Positions 1-8,249 of a stretch of DNA of 14,196 nucleotides are shown one piece after another; within the stretch, counting starts at the first letter, position 1; every line of letters starts with the position of its first letter. The stretch covers positions 1,638,501 through 1,652,696 of the forward strand of contig JACVTC010000023.1 of NCBI GenBank assembly GCA_016946835.1. Reading direction: 5' to 3'. The notes under the pieces are model-generated. The model worked only from the letters and a program-made list of their open reading frames with translations, was not told the origin of the DNA and searched no databases. The position numbers were made by a program, and so were the translations under genes. This stretch comes from Neocallimastix lanati (nom. inval.) (taxonomy: Eukaryota > Neocallimastigomycota > Neocallimastigomycetes > Neocallimastigales > Neocallimastigaceae).

Positions 1-1
1 T

Positions 2-1456
2 ATTAAAAAATACAAAGACATAAAGAAAATTGACTATAGCAACGAAACTACACAAGAGCTTTCGGTTAATAGAGTTAGAAATGGTAAATTACCATATAAA
101 TTCAAAAATGACTCTGATAAAGATAAAGAAAAAGAAAAATATTGTCACATTTGCCATAAACACGGACACACTACCGATGAATGTTTTTTAAATCCTAGAA
201 GAAAAGATAGAAGAAATAATAAAAATCCTTCAAATGAAAACATCAGACACCAAGAAAGAAGCAACACAACAAGAAACAATTCAAAAAACAAAAATTATCG
301 TTCCAATAATATAGAAGGAATTAAAAATACTACTGATTTAGAAGATTCTGATGAACCTAGCGAAGACGAAATTTTCACTGGATTTTCAGGAAATATTAAT
401 GTTAATGCTGTTCCCAACGATACTCCTACATTTAATCAAAAGAAAGAACCAACAAGATGGATTATTGACAGCGGTACCTCATTAAATTTAACAAAAGAAG
501 AAAAAGACTTAGATGATACCAAAACTGTCAACAACAAATTTATCACCTATCCTGACGGAAAATCTGACAAAATTGTAAAAGTAGGAACATATAATGGTGC
601 TATTAAAAATTTCGATTTCAAACTCTCAAAAGTCCACTACGCACCAAACATCAAAAATAACTTAATTTCAACACATTATCTTGTCAGAAATAATTTTACC
701 ATTATTATCGATTTCGATGAATATTTAAATAAGGATAGACTTCAATTATTCAAAAACAATAAACCAGTTGCGAAAATTTATGCCGACAAAGAAAATCTCT
801 TCTCATTATACACTACTCCCTTTAAAATGTATAAATCTTTAAATATTGATATTAGCAATTTCGATTATGATCTTTGGCATGCACGATTAGGTCACTTCAA
901 CAATAATAAAGATATTGAAAAATTTGTTTTAAACCACACGTGTATTCACAACAAAAAGGACTGCACTCAATGTAAAATCAGCAAAATGAGAAGAAAACCA
1001 TTTTATGCAATTGAAAACAGTACCACACAACCACTACAACTTGTACACTCCGATGTAGTTGGTAAATTAAAAACATCCTATAACGACTTCAATTACTACG
1101 TAACTTTTATGGATGACTATAGTAGAAAATGCTGGATTTACCTTTTAAAAAATAAATCTGATGTTTATAACGCATTTATTAAATTTCACAAATTAATGAA
1201 TAATACTACTGAATTTACAATTAAAACTTTAAAAACCGACAATGGAACCGAATACACAAATGAAAATTTCAACAAGTACCTTTCCGAAAATGGTATAAAA
1301 TTAATTCATTCAACTCCTGGCTACCCACAACAAAATGGCCGTTCAGAACGAATTAATCAAACTCTTAATAATTTGGAAAAAGTCCAATTTCATGGAAATC
1401 TGAAACTCAGAAGAGCATCACATTATCAACCACTGAAGCAGAATATGTTGCATTAA
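2..1456 (+). pseudogene. copia Gag C-terminus, aspartic protease and integrase (truncated polyprotein)
   Basis: The frame is open from the left edge without a stop, so the start lies outside the window; the ATG at 827 is internal. A CX2CX4HX4C zinc knuckle (bases 143-184) marks the nucleocapsid end of Gag and is followed by a charged, Asn-rich linker. The protease active site WIIDSGTS has its Asp at 467. The integrase N-terminal HHCC zinc domain follows (LWHARLGHF, His at 878 and 893; CTQC at 962-973). The integrase core keeps all three acidic residues: Asp at 1052 (HSDVVG), Asp at 1238 (KTDNGTE) and Glu at 1346 (SERIN), with 35 residues between the last two, the family DD35E spacing. Homology ends around base 1370; the last ~28 residues are an out-of-frame reading of RNase H sequence, so the stop at 1454-1456 is an artefact of the deletion. 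Roles are inferred from family: Gag packages RNA, protease matures the polyprotein, integrase inserts cDNA. Confidence 0.9.
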
Positions 1457-1752
1457 CTGAATGTGCAAAACAAGGAATGAAATTAAAGAAATTACTAAAA
1501 GAAATATTCAATAAAGAAATTAATTTAAAAATTAAAATTGATAATAAATCTTGTAAAAATATCGCTGAAAATGAAAATACAAAAGGTAGATGTAAACACA
1601 TGGACATTGATTATAAATACATTCAAGAAAAAATAAACAGAAAAGAAATATATTTAGAACATATATCCTCCGATACTATGTTAGCTGATCCTTTAACTAA
1701 AGTAATATCTGGACCAAAAATGAAATGTTTTACTGATTTTATTTTCAATTAA
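1372..1752 (+). pseudogene. copia RNase H remnant (C-terminal part)
   Basis: This lies in a different frame from the upstream integrase. It opens at about 1372, just after an in-frame TAA at 1369-1371, and runs to the TAA at 1750-1752. It shows copia RNase H hallmarks: SWKSETQ, then TTEAEYVALTE with the second catalytic acid, KIDNKSC with the third, CKHMDIDYKYI with the fourth, and the typical closing ADPLTK. The first catalytic Asp and all of reverse transcriptase are missing, lost with the deletion that joined integrase to this segment. No ATG is placed to start it sensibly (the first in frame is at 1477, inside the domain), so it is probably untranslated. In an intact element this domain degrades the RNA strand of the RNA-DNA hybrid. 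Confidence 0.9.
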
Positions 1753-1880
1753 AAAAAAAAAAAAAAAAAAAAAAATTTATTATTAAAATTTTACTATAAA
1801 AAAAAAAAAAAAAAAAAAAAAAATTTATTATTAAAAATTTACTATAAAAAAAAAAAAAAAAAAAAAATTTATTAAAACTT
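1751..1880 (+). repeat. Tandem A-tract repeat downstream of copia pol
   Basis: Three runs of A (25, 26 and 22 bases, beginning at 1751, 1798 and 1846) alternate with a near-identical 22-base AT spacer starting TTTATTATTAAAA and ending TTTACTAT. The period is 47-48 bp and the third spacer is diverged. The array overlaps the pol stop codon and precedes the polypurine tract. It probably grew by slippage or unequal exchange; no function is visible. Confidence 0.9.
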
Positions 1881-1912
1881 TATTTTTTATATTATTACCA
1901 AATGCATAATGT

Positions 1913-1920
1913 AGGGGGAA
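1913..1920 (+). promoter_or_regulatory. copia polypurine tract
   Basis: AGGGGGAA lies directly against the TG that opens the 3' LTR. This is the expected place for the RNase H-resistant primer of plus-strand DNA synthesis. It is one of very few G runs in this AT-rich stretch. Confidence 0.85.
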
Positions 1921-2162
1921 TGTTAAGTATTAGCTACATTATAATTATACATTATAATTGTAATATTAATACGCCACTATTAGCCACATTATGAATACAT
2001 TAGTTATTAAATAGTTATTATAAATCTTATTTATTATATTTTGTTAAACTGTAATATTCTTTATTATGTAATATTCATGTAATTAAATATAAATAAATAA
2101 AAGCCATATTAACTATAAATAATCATAATTGAAATTGTGAGATTTCAGTTACATTCTTAACA
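1921..2162 (+). repeat. copia 3' LTR, complete, 242 bp
   Basis: The LTR starts TGTTAAG directly after the polypurine tract and ends CTTAACA, a perfect 7-bp terminal inverted repeat with canonical TG...CA ends. A TATAAATA box lies at 2088-2095. The next bases, TAAAT (2163-2167), are where sequence shared with the gypsy-I LTR begins, so they are the predicted 5-bp target-site duplication. Its partner would be left of the window. The length fits copia LTRs, which are often only a few hundred bases. No second copy lies in the window, so the boundaries rest on the polypurine tract, the inverted ends and the junction with the neighbouring element. Confidence 0.9.
2088..2095 (+). promoter_or_regulatory. 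Putative TATA box in copia LTR
   Basis: TATAAATA in the element's sense direction, about 70 bp from the LTR end, is placed like a U3 core promoter. In such AT-rich DNA the match alone is weak. Confidence 0.4.
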
Positions 2163-2654
2163 TAAATAATAATTTTTATAATAAGTAAAAATTTTTAATA
2201 ATAATTTTAATAATAAATTTAATTAATAATCTTAATAATTTTATAATAATATTTAATAGTTATAATATATAAATTTTTATAATAATATTTAATAATTTTA
2301 ATAATTTTATAATATTAATAATTTATAATAATTTTTAGAATAATATTTAATTAATAATTTTAATAATTTTATAATAATTTTTATAATAATATTTAATTAA
2401 TAGTTTTAATAGTTTAGTATCTTAAAAGTATAATTTTAATATTTACAATTGTATTTTAATATATACATATATTTAATAATATAACAATAAAGTAATTAAT
2501 TAAAATTTATTTACATTATTTACAAGTTAAAATTAATTTATATCAAAATAAATTAAATTTACGATGAGGTTTAGGTTATGAAGAATATAGGAAAGTACAA
2601 TTTAGTAAAGAATTATTAATAATAAAATAAAGGTTATTAATTCATTCTTTACCA
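2163..2654 (-). repeat. gypsy-I 3' LTR, visible part (492 bp), interrupted by copia
   Basis: It aligns base for base with 9674-10164. By eye there are three substitutions, a 1-bp indel in a T run and a 2-bp TA indel. In the sense direction it starts TGGTAAAG at 2654, right after the polypurine-tract region. The similarity ends abruptly at 2163, the first base after the copia LTR. The part present is mostly AT-rich U3. It contains no gene. Confidence 0.95.
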
Positions 2655-2667
2655 TGATGCCCCCTCT
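2655..2667 (-). promoter_or_regulatory. gypsy-I polypurine tract
   Basis: In sense the sequence is AGAGGGGGCATCA, then the LTR (TGGTA). The G run is followed by CATCA before the LTR, so the purine tract does not abut the LTR. Gypsy-II has the same arrangement (GGGGCATCT). It is the likely plus-strand primer. Confidence 0.7.
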
Positions 2668-2677
2668 AAAACTCAAG

Positions 2678-3262
2678 CTACATCGAAGCTGAGTTATACT
2701 TGACTATATTCTTCAAATGAACATTCCTATTCATTTGAATTCCAGAATTTGGATCAGCCAAGGTAACCGTATTAAATTGTTTTTTTATAACTTTAAGAGG
2801 ACCAACAAAATAAGGTTCTAGTTTAGTTCTTGAAAAATTTCTAACTAGAACTAAATCACCTTCCCTAATTCTTTTTCCTTCATTCAAACTATTCTTTTCC
2901 TCTCTTCTAGCAGCCCAATACTTACTTGCATTTTTAACATTTTCGGCTGCTTCTAAAGTCCATCGGTAATGATTTATAAATTTTTCTAACAACACTTCAT
3001 CCGATGACTTATTAATATCCTTGGTAGGTCTAGCAGCAATATCAAAAGGCTGCTGATCTTCCCTACCATAAACCAACTCAAAACTTGAATGTTTTGTTAC
3101 CTTATTTTTGGTAGTTCTAAGAGCCCATAAGGCGGATGGTAAAACTTCATCCCAATCCTTATTCTTAGAACCCAACAACCTCAATAACTTTCCGATCTCT
3201 TTATTACGGTTTTCCGTAAGTCCATTACTTTCAGGATGATATGTGGAAATAAACTTATACAT
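2678..3262 (-). pseudogene. gypsy-I integrase C-terminal half (frameshifted tail of pol)
   Basis: This continues the integrase of the upstream frame after a net 5-base loss relative to gypsy-II. It carries the third catalytic acid (Glu 18 counted from the ATG at 3265, in SNGLTEN). It also has the rest of the core (ALWALRTTKN, SSFELVYGRED) and a GPY/F-like module (EPYFVGPLKV, about residues 150-159) in the C-terminal DNA-binding region. It ends at a TAG (2678-2680), close to where gypsy-II pol ends. The MM at its apparent start is not a genuine initiation site: in gypsy-II the same residues are internal to pol. Without a second frameshift it would not be made. Confidence 0.9.
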
Positions 3263-6200
3263 CATAGAGATCTAAAAATATTTTCGTCATGTCCGAGGTG
3301 AACTGAACACCATTGTCAGTTGTTATTACCTGTGGAACACCATGACGAGCAAACACATTAATTAAGAACTTAATCACATCCTGTGATGTTATATTTTCCG
3401 TGGGTTCTGCTTCAACCCATTTGGTGAAGTAATCCACCACAACCATAATATATTGATTATTATTCTTCGTTTTAATCAAAGGTCCAATAATATCTAAACC
3501 CAAATGTATAAAAGGACCTTCTACTTTAGTTGGAATATTTTCTGTAGGTTCTGGATATGGTTGTGACCTATTCAACTGACACTTGTCACAACTTTGCACC
3601 ACTCTTTTAATATCCATCACCATATTATTCCAATAAAAACTTTTACGAAGCCTTTGATAAGTCTTATAATATCCCTCATGACCTATCTTATGGGCTTCTA
3701 AAATAAGTTTTACTCTTTCCGTTTGATCCGTAATTAATTTACGGTAGTCATTACCATCAACAAAATAATCTTCATCATCTATCGTAACAAATTTTTCATT
3801 TATAAAGTCTTTAATAGTTTTAGAAAGCAACTCTTCTTCTTCCTTTGAAGTTAACTTAGTTGCCAATACCACAGAATCATCTCTTTTCTTCATCCTAGAT
3901 AATGCATCGGCTAACACATTTTTCTTACCCATTTGATATTGAATTTCAACACCAAGGGTACTAACAGTTAAGCACCACCTTGCTTGCCTAGCATTATTAG
4001 GTTCCTTATTTTTAAAGAAACTGATTAAAGGTTTATGATCTGTTATTACTACTGTTTTATTAGGATTTCCTAATATATAAGATTTCAACTTAGTAATACA
4101 ATAAATTAATGCAGCTCCTTCCAAGTCAGTAATGCCATAATTTTTCTCGGCTTTACTTAAACTTCTACTTATATAATGAACTGGATGTTCCTTTTTGGTT
4201 TCTAAATCTTCTTGGAGTAATACTCCTCCAATACCTTCATAGGAAGCATCCGTTCTAATTATAAACCTTTGATTAAAACTTGGATATTTTAAAATTGGAG
4301 CATTTATAAATTTTTCTTTTAACAGATCAAAACTTTGTTGATGTTCATTATTCCATTTATATTTAACATTCTTTCTTAATAATTTACATAAAGGAGCAGA
4401 GATTTGGGCATATTTATCAATAAAGTTTCTATAATATCCTACTGCTCCAAGAAAAGATCGTAATTCATGAACATCAACAGGTGCTACCCACTCCTTGATA
4501 GCCTTAATTTTGCTATCCTGGGGACTTAAACCTTTCACTGATGCCTTATGACCTAAGACTTCTACTTCAGTCTGCATAAAGGCACATTTTTCAATGTTAA
4601 TTTTCAATTTGTGTTGGCGAAATACTTCCAACACTTGCCTAATGTGGCTTATGTGTTCTTTTATACTCTTAGAGTATATTAAAATATCATCTATAAAGTT
4701 AAAAACAAACTTTCCTATAAATGGGAAAAGAATCCTATTCATTTCCCTTTGAAATGTAGCTGGGGCTCCGGTTAAACCAAAAGGCATAACCTTGAATTGG
4801 TAGTTACCAAATTTTGTGGTGAAGGTGGTAATTTCTACGCTTTCCTCATCCATCAAAATTTGATGATAACCAGAGTAAAGATCCATTGTTGTAAAAATCT
4901 GTGCCCCATCTAAACTATCAAATATCTCATCAATGTAAGGTAATGAATAAGAATCTTTAACTGTTAAATCATTAACCTTACGATAATCAATACATAATCG
5001 CCATTTACCGTTCTTCTTCGGTACTAACACTATTGGCGATGACCATTCGGAACAAGAAGGTTCAATTAATTTCTTATTAATTAATTTAATTAATTCCTCC
5101 TTAAGTATATCCGACTTAAATTTAACTAATCTATAGCACCTTTGCTTAACTGGTTTCGCACCAGGAATTAAATTAATCTTATGTGGAGGAAGATCAGAAG
5201 GTGTTAATTCTTCTGAAGAAGTAGCAACTATTTCTAAGTTCTCCTCCAGAATTTTAATTATTTCATCTTTATATTTTTCGTTTAAAGTATTTAGGAAAAT
5301 TTCATGATGAATATATTGCTTTGGGGATAATCCTTCAATTTTCTTTAAATCATTCTTTTTGGAATCCTCATCCAAAGCCTTAATCATACACAACAACTTT
5401 TCTTCATCTTCATAATCATTATTAATAGGTGCAATAACGTCAATTACTCCCTCAGGAGTAATTTGACACAAACTATATAAAATGGGGTGGATAAACAAAT
5501 TATAATCAATTTGGGTTTTTAAGTTAATTAGAATATCGTAAAAAGGATCCTCCTTTTCTACTATTCTACAATTAACCATTAATACAAGATTATTAATCTT
5601 TACTGGCACCCGAATGATATAACCTTCCGAGTAATCATCATTCTTAGTTGCCAACCTAATTCTGCCACGACTAATATCAATAGGTTCATATTCGGACGGA
5701 AGCTTATCTAAAAATTGTTGAGTAATTATACTTAAATTACTACATGAATCAATTAAAGCCTTCCCCGAAACACCTTCAACTGTAACATCAACCATGGCAA
5801 TATCCTCTTCACATGGTTCGTTACCTTTACTTTTATAAGTGTGGTCTATGTTATTAACGACCACAGTCGTGGCTGACACATTATCCAACACCCCAGAGAT
5901 ATTAGATTGGTCCCTATCCAATTTAATACCCTGTGACACCTTATATCTTAATTTTGGAGCAGCATCCAATAACTGTCCAAAAGTAATATTGCAATGGGCA
6001 GAATTTAAATCTTTAAGAATATCATATTCTTCTTCCCCCGATTGCATCTTAATTTTCCTAGATACTCTAGAACTTTTATTTTCTTTTTGAGTATCTTTAT
6101 CTTTACTAATTAACACCTTTGTTAAATCAATTACTTTATTATTCTCCTTCACAATACTTTTATTATTATCATTATTTTCTTTCATTAAATTTTTATTCTT

Positions 6201-6722
6201 TCTTTTATCATTATTTACATTATTTATAATAACTTCATCATTCACTAATGAATTATTATTAATATTATCATTACTATTATCATTACTATGATTATTACTA
6301 TAATTAGTATTACTATTACTAGCTCTTTCATTATCACGAATTTGTCTTTCAATCTCTTTTTCTTTTTCAATTCGTGGTTGAGCTAGAATAGATGGTTTAA
6401 TTTGTTTAACAATTTTATTACTTATATTATTTTCTTTTATTTCTCGTTCTTTCTGTTTCCGTAATGCAGGAGTTATTATAGGTTTAGGATTCTCCTTCAA
6501 CGACTTATGAATCCTTTTCTCTGCACTACCTTCATCATTATTAACATCATAAATTTTACGTTTAGATGCTCCTACTAAATAATCAACTTTCTTTTTATTA
6601 ACCACCCTTTTATTAGCAGGAGTTTCTTCAATATTAGAAAGACGAGAATTTTTAATTTCTATTTGATATTTAAGTGAAGCTGCTTTATTAAGTATGGGAG
6701 AGCTTCTTATCCCATTACTCAA
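3255..6722 (-). CDS. gypsy-I Pol: protease, reverse transcriptase, RNase H, integrase N-terminal half
   Basis: The frame is 1,155 codons counted from a TTG that overlaps the gag stop. It has no ATG there and is most likely entered by -1 frameshifting from gag. Residues 1-300 are basic and Asn-rich. A retropepsin-like domain follows with active site LIDSCSNLS (Asp 325), where Cys replaces the usual Gly. Reverse transcriptase spans about 525-690 (MDLYSGYHQ, Asp 614; FIDD 676-679). RNase H keeps Asp 825, Glu 868, Asp 895 and Asp 939. The integrase has an HHCC zinc domain (His 1011 and 1015, Cys 1045 and 1048) and core acids Asp 1077 and Asp 1136. The frame then stops at TAA (3255-3257), before the third catalytic Glu. 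In gypsy-II the equivalent frame continues, so the stop results from a small deletion. Family role: processes Gag-Pol, copies RNA to DNA, integrates it. Confidence 0.93.
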   Translation of the reverse strand: MSNGIRSSPILNKAASLKYQIEIKNSRLSNIEETPANKRVVNKKKVDYLVGASKRKIYDVNNDEGSAEKRIHKSLKENPKPIITPALRKQKEREIKENNISNKIVKQIKPSILAQPRIEKEKEIERQIRDNERASNSNTNYSNNHSNDNSNDNINNNSLVNDEVIINNVNNDKRKNKNLMKENNDNNKSIVKENNKVIDLTKVLISKDKDTQKENKSSRVSRKIKMQSGEEEYDILKDLNSAHCNITFGQLLDAAPKLRYKVSQGIKLDRDQSNISGVLDNVSATTVVVNNIDHTYKSKGNEPCEEDIAMVDVTVEGVSGKALIDSCSNLSIITQQFLDKLPSEYEPIDISRGRIRLATKNDDYSEGYIIRVPVKINNLVLMVNCRIVEKEDPFYDILINLKTQIDYNLFIHPILYSLCQITPEGVIDVIAPINNDYEDEEKLLCMIKALDEDSKKNDLKKIEGLSPKQYIHHEIFLNTLNEKYKDEIIKILEENLEIVATSSEELTPSDLPPHKINLIPGAKPVKQRCYRLVKFKSDILKEELIKLINKKLIEPSCSEWSSPIVLVPKKNGKWRLCIDYRKVNDLTVKDSYSLPYIDEIFDSLDGAQIFTTMDLYSGYHQILMDEESVEITTFTTKFGNYQFKVMPFGLTGAPATFQREMNRILFPFIGKFVFNFIDDILIYSKSIKEHISHIRQVLEVFRQHKLKINIEKCAFMQTEVEVLGHKASVKGLSPQDSKIKAIKEWVAPVDVHELRSFLGAVGYYRNFIDKYAQISAPLCKLLRKNVKYKWNNEHQQSFDLLKEKFINAPILKYPSFNQRFIIRTDASYEGIGGVLLQEDLETKKEHPVHYISRSLSKAEKNYGITDLEGAALIYCITKLKSYILGNPNKTVVITDHKPLISFFKNKEPNNARQARWCLTVSTLGVEIQYQMGKKNVLADALSRMKKRDDSVVLATKLTSKEEEELLSKTIKDFINEKFVTIDDEDYFVDGNDYRKLITDQTERVKLILEAHKIGHEGYYKTYQRLRKSFYWNNMVMDIKRVVQSCDKCQLNRSQPYPEPTENIPTKVEGPFIHLGLDIIGPLIKTKNNNQYIMVVVDYFTKWVEAEPTENITSQDVIKFLINVFARHGVPQVITTDNGVQFTSDMTKIFLDLYDV

Positions 6723-6728
6723 TTTAAA
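6694..6728 (-). promoter_or_regulatory. Predicted -1 programmed ribosomal frameshift site between gag and pol
   Basis: The heptamer T TTA AAT (6728-6722) has the X XXY YYZ form in gag phase and sits immediately before the gag stop TGA (6721-6719). Slipping back one base reads TTT AAA TTG and enters the pol frame, which is open from just upstream and has no ATG at this point. Six bases after the heptamer is a 6-bp hairpin, ATGGGA (6715-6710) with TCCCAT (6699-6694), with a 10-base loop. That is the usual spacing for a stimulatory structure. The hairpin is short, so a larger fold or pseudoknot may contribute. Confidence 0.75.
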
Positions 6729-7660
6729 CGTTTATTGTTTCTAATTTCCTTCCTATTTTTCTCAACAATTGCTCTCAACTTTGGGCAATTGTTTTGATAA
6801 TGACCTGGTTCTTTACAGAAATAACAAGCCTTTATTGTTAAACTTCTCATTTTTCTTGTTAATTCCTCTATGTCATTATCTTCTTTAGGTTTAATATTAA
6901 CTTTTTGTTCTAATTTATTTTTAATAGGAGGATGAAAATTAACTCTATTACTAAAAGAAGATGTATTTGCAGAAGGTGAAGGGTTAGTAGGATGTCTTCT
7001 TTGATTACTACCCATATAATTTAACCTATCTGCTTTTTCAGCAATTTTAAAGGCTTTTGACAGAGAAATGTTATCAAATAAGGTTAGACGTTTCCAGGCT
7101 TCAACATTGTTTTCAATGGAGTCTGTGTAATCTAAAACACTTATCTGACTTCTTTTCTTTTTATTTAATTTTAAATATAAAGTTTTATACTTAATATTAA
7201 AATCTTTGATTCTTTCATTTCTCTTAATTCTTAGAGCACGTAGCTCTCTTAATAAATTATTTTGATCCTCCCTAATGCCATAAAATTCTTCTATAGCTTT
7301 TACAATTCTATTAAGGGAAGGATAAGCCTTATTCTTTTTATCAATTTCTTTATCTTCTTCATTATCATCATCCTCATCTTCATCATTAATATCCTTATAA
7401 TTATCATCATCATCATCATCATCATCATCACTATCATCATCTTTATTATTATCATCCATTAATTCTTGGATGACTTTCCTGGTTTCACCAATTGAGGTTA
7501 AAACACAGGCATAAAATATAATCTTGGAGTCTTCAACATGTTCAAGCTTTATCCAAAGCTCTAAATCAGACTTCCAAGTTTTAACATCTAAATTTTCTTT
7601 GGATATTTTTTCAATATCCTTAAGTTCCTTTTTTAAATCTTTAAAATTAATTGTACTCAT
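6719..7660 (-). CDS. gag: gypsy-I Gag (capsid and nucleocapsid)
   Basis: This 313-residue protein starts at an ATG with A at -3. The N-terminal ~65 residues are mixed charged and hydrophobic. An acidic tract follows at about 69-107, mostly Asp, encoded by an ATC/GAT trinucleotide run on the + strand near 7405-7440. A predicted helical region (about 110-215; FYGIREDQNNLLREL and onward) resembles the retrotransposon Gag capsid fold found upstream of zinc knuckles. A CCHC zinc knuckle CYFCKEPGHYQNNC lies at 279-292, expected to bind the element RNA. The C-terminus is basic (KNRKEIRNNKRLN). The TGA stop overlaps the pol frame and directly follows a slippery heptamer. It forms the virus-like particle in related elements. 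The Asp tract inside the capsid region is unusual and may be a slippage expansion tolerated in a loop. Confidence 0.92.
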   Translation of the reverse strand: MSTINFKDLKKELKDIEKISKENLDVKTWKSDLELWIKLEHVEDSKIIFYACVLTSIGETRKVIQELMDDNNKDDDSDDDDDDDDDNYKDINDEDEDDDNEEDKEIDKKNKAYPSLNRIVKAIEEFYGIREDQNNLLRELRALRIKRNERIKDFNIKYKTLYLKLNKKKRSQISVLDYTDSIENNVEAWKRLTLFDNISLSKAFKIAEKADRLNYMGSNQRRHPTNPSPSANTSSFSNRVNFHPPIKNKLEQKVNIKPKEDNDIEELTRKMRSLTIKACYFCKEPGHYQNNCPKLRAIVEKNRKEIRNNKRLN

Positions 7661-7794
7661 TTAAAAAAAAAAAAAACACACTTTTAAAAAAAATAAAATA
7701 AAAAAAATTGTTTTATTAATTATTTAATTGCTATATTTTTATTTATTTATTTATTTATTTACAATTAAAATTATATATTTAAGTAATTTATATC

Positions 7795-7869
7795 TCTAGT
7801 GAGACGTTTCCGGCTAGTGTATATTTAATTTTGCTATATACACCCGTACTCCCCCTCCTGGACACTAGA
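7795..7869 (-). other. Nested stem-loop in gypsy-I leader
   Basis: The outer arms TCTAGTG (7795-7801) and CACTAGA (7863-7869) are perfectly complementary. They enclose a second perfect 8-bp stem, GTGTATAT (7817-7824) with ATATACAC (7836-7843). The intervening strand contains a G-rich segment in sense (GGAGGGGGAG). The segment is richer in G+C than its surroundings and lies about 130 bases upstream of the gag ATG. It may be an RNA structure; no known motif was recognised. Confidence 0.5.
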
Positions 7870-8034
7870 ATAAATATAAATTAATAAACTAGTTGGAGTG
7901 TTCACTATTCTTTCAAGCTAATAACCCCTTTCGTTTATCTTTACTTAAAAAAAAAATATATACAATTATTTACAAAAAAAATTTTTTTTTTTAATATAGC
8001 AATTAAAAATATTTAAAAACACAAAAATTAATAT

Positions 8035-8036
<2 letters not shown>

Positions 8037-8102
<66 letters not shown>
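8037..8102. repeat. 66-base homopolymer T (A in element sense), followed by (TTTA)n
   Basis: An uninterrupted T run of 66 bases continues into a short TTTA repeat to about 8118. In the gypsy-I transcript it would be an internal poly(A) of 66 nt within the leader. Its exact length may be uncertain from sequencing. Confidence 0.9.
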
Positions 8103-8104
<2 letters not shown>

Positions 8105-8140
8105 TTATTTATTTATTTGTTATCGGTTATTATTACAATA

Positions 8141-8170
8141 TTTACAATTACAATTACAATTACAATTATT
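8141..8170. repeat. TTACAA hexamer repeat
   Basis: Four to five tandem copies of a 6-bp ACAATT/TTACAA unit lie between the long T run and the structured island. It is a simple repeat with no other signal. Confidence 0.7.
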
Positions 8171-8249
8171 ATTAAGTTTATATAATTACAACTTAAAAAA
8201 AAACAAATAAACTTAATTAAAAACAAGGTAAATTAACAAACCTAATACA

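Larger units (their letters stand above)
1..2162 (+). mobile_element. Ty1/copia LTR retrotransposon, 3' part, internally deleted
   Basis: The order is Gag zinc knuckle, protease, integrase, RNase H, polypurine tract, LTR, with integrase upstream of RNase H, which defines Ty1/copia rather than Ty3/gypsy. The 5' LTR and most of gag lie left of the window. About 2 kb expected between integrase and RNase H (integrase C-terminus, reverse transcriptase and the RNase H N-terminus) is missing, so this copy cannot be autonomous. The right boundary is precise: the LTR ends CTTAACA, the inverse of its TGTTAAG start, and the next base begins sequence shared with the gypsy-I 5' LTR. The element therefore appears inserted in the gypsy-I 3' LTR. 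It could still be mobilised in trans if its termini are intact, which cannot be judged here. Confidence 0.93.

Noticed and set aside
1407-1607. 66-codon minus-strand frame
   Set aside because: Shadow of the RNase H remnant on the opposite strand.
5839-6090. 83-codon + strand frame
   Set aside because: Starts at GTG and lies antisense to the well-supported pol frame, with no domain-like features.
7262-7462. Ile/Phe-rich small + strand frame
   Set aside because: Antisense of the gag Asp/Glu tract; the hydrophobic composition is a by-product of the GAT repeat.
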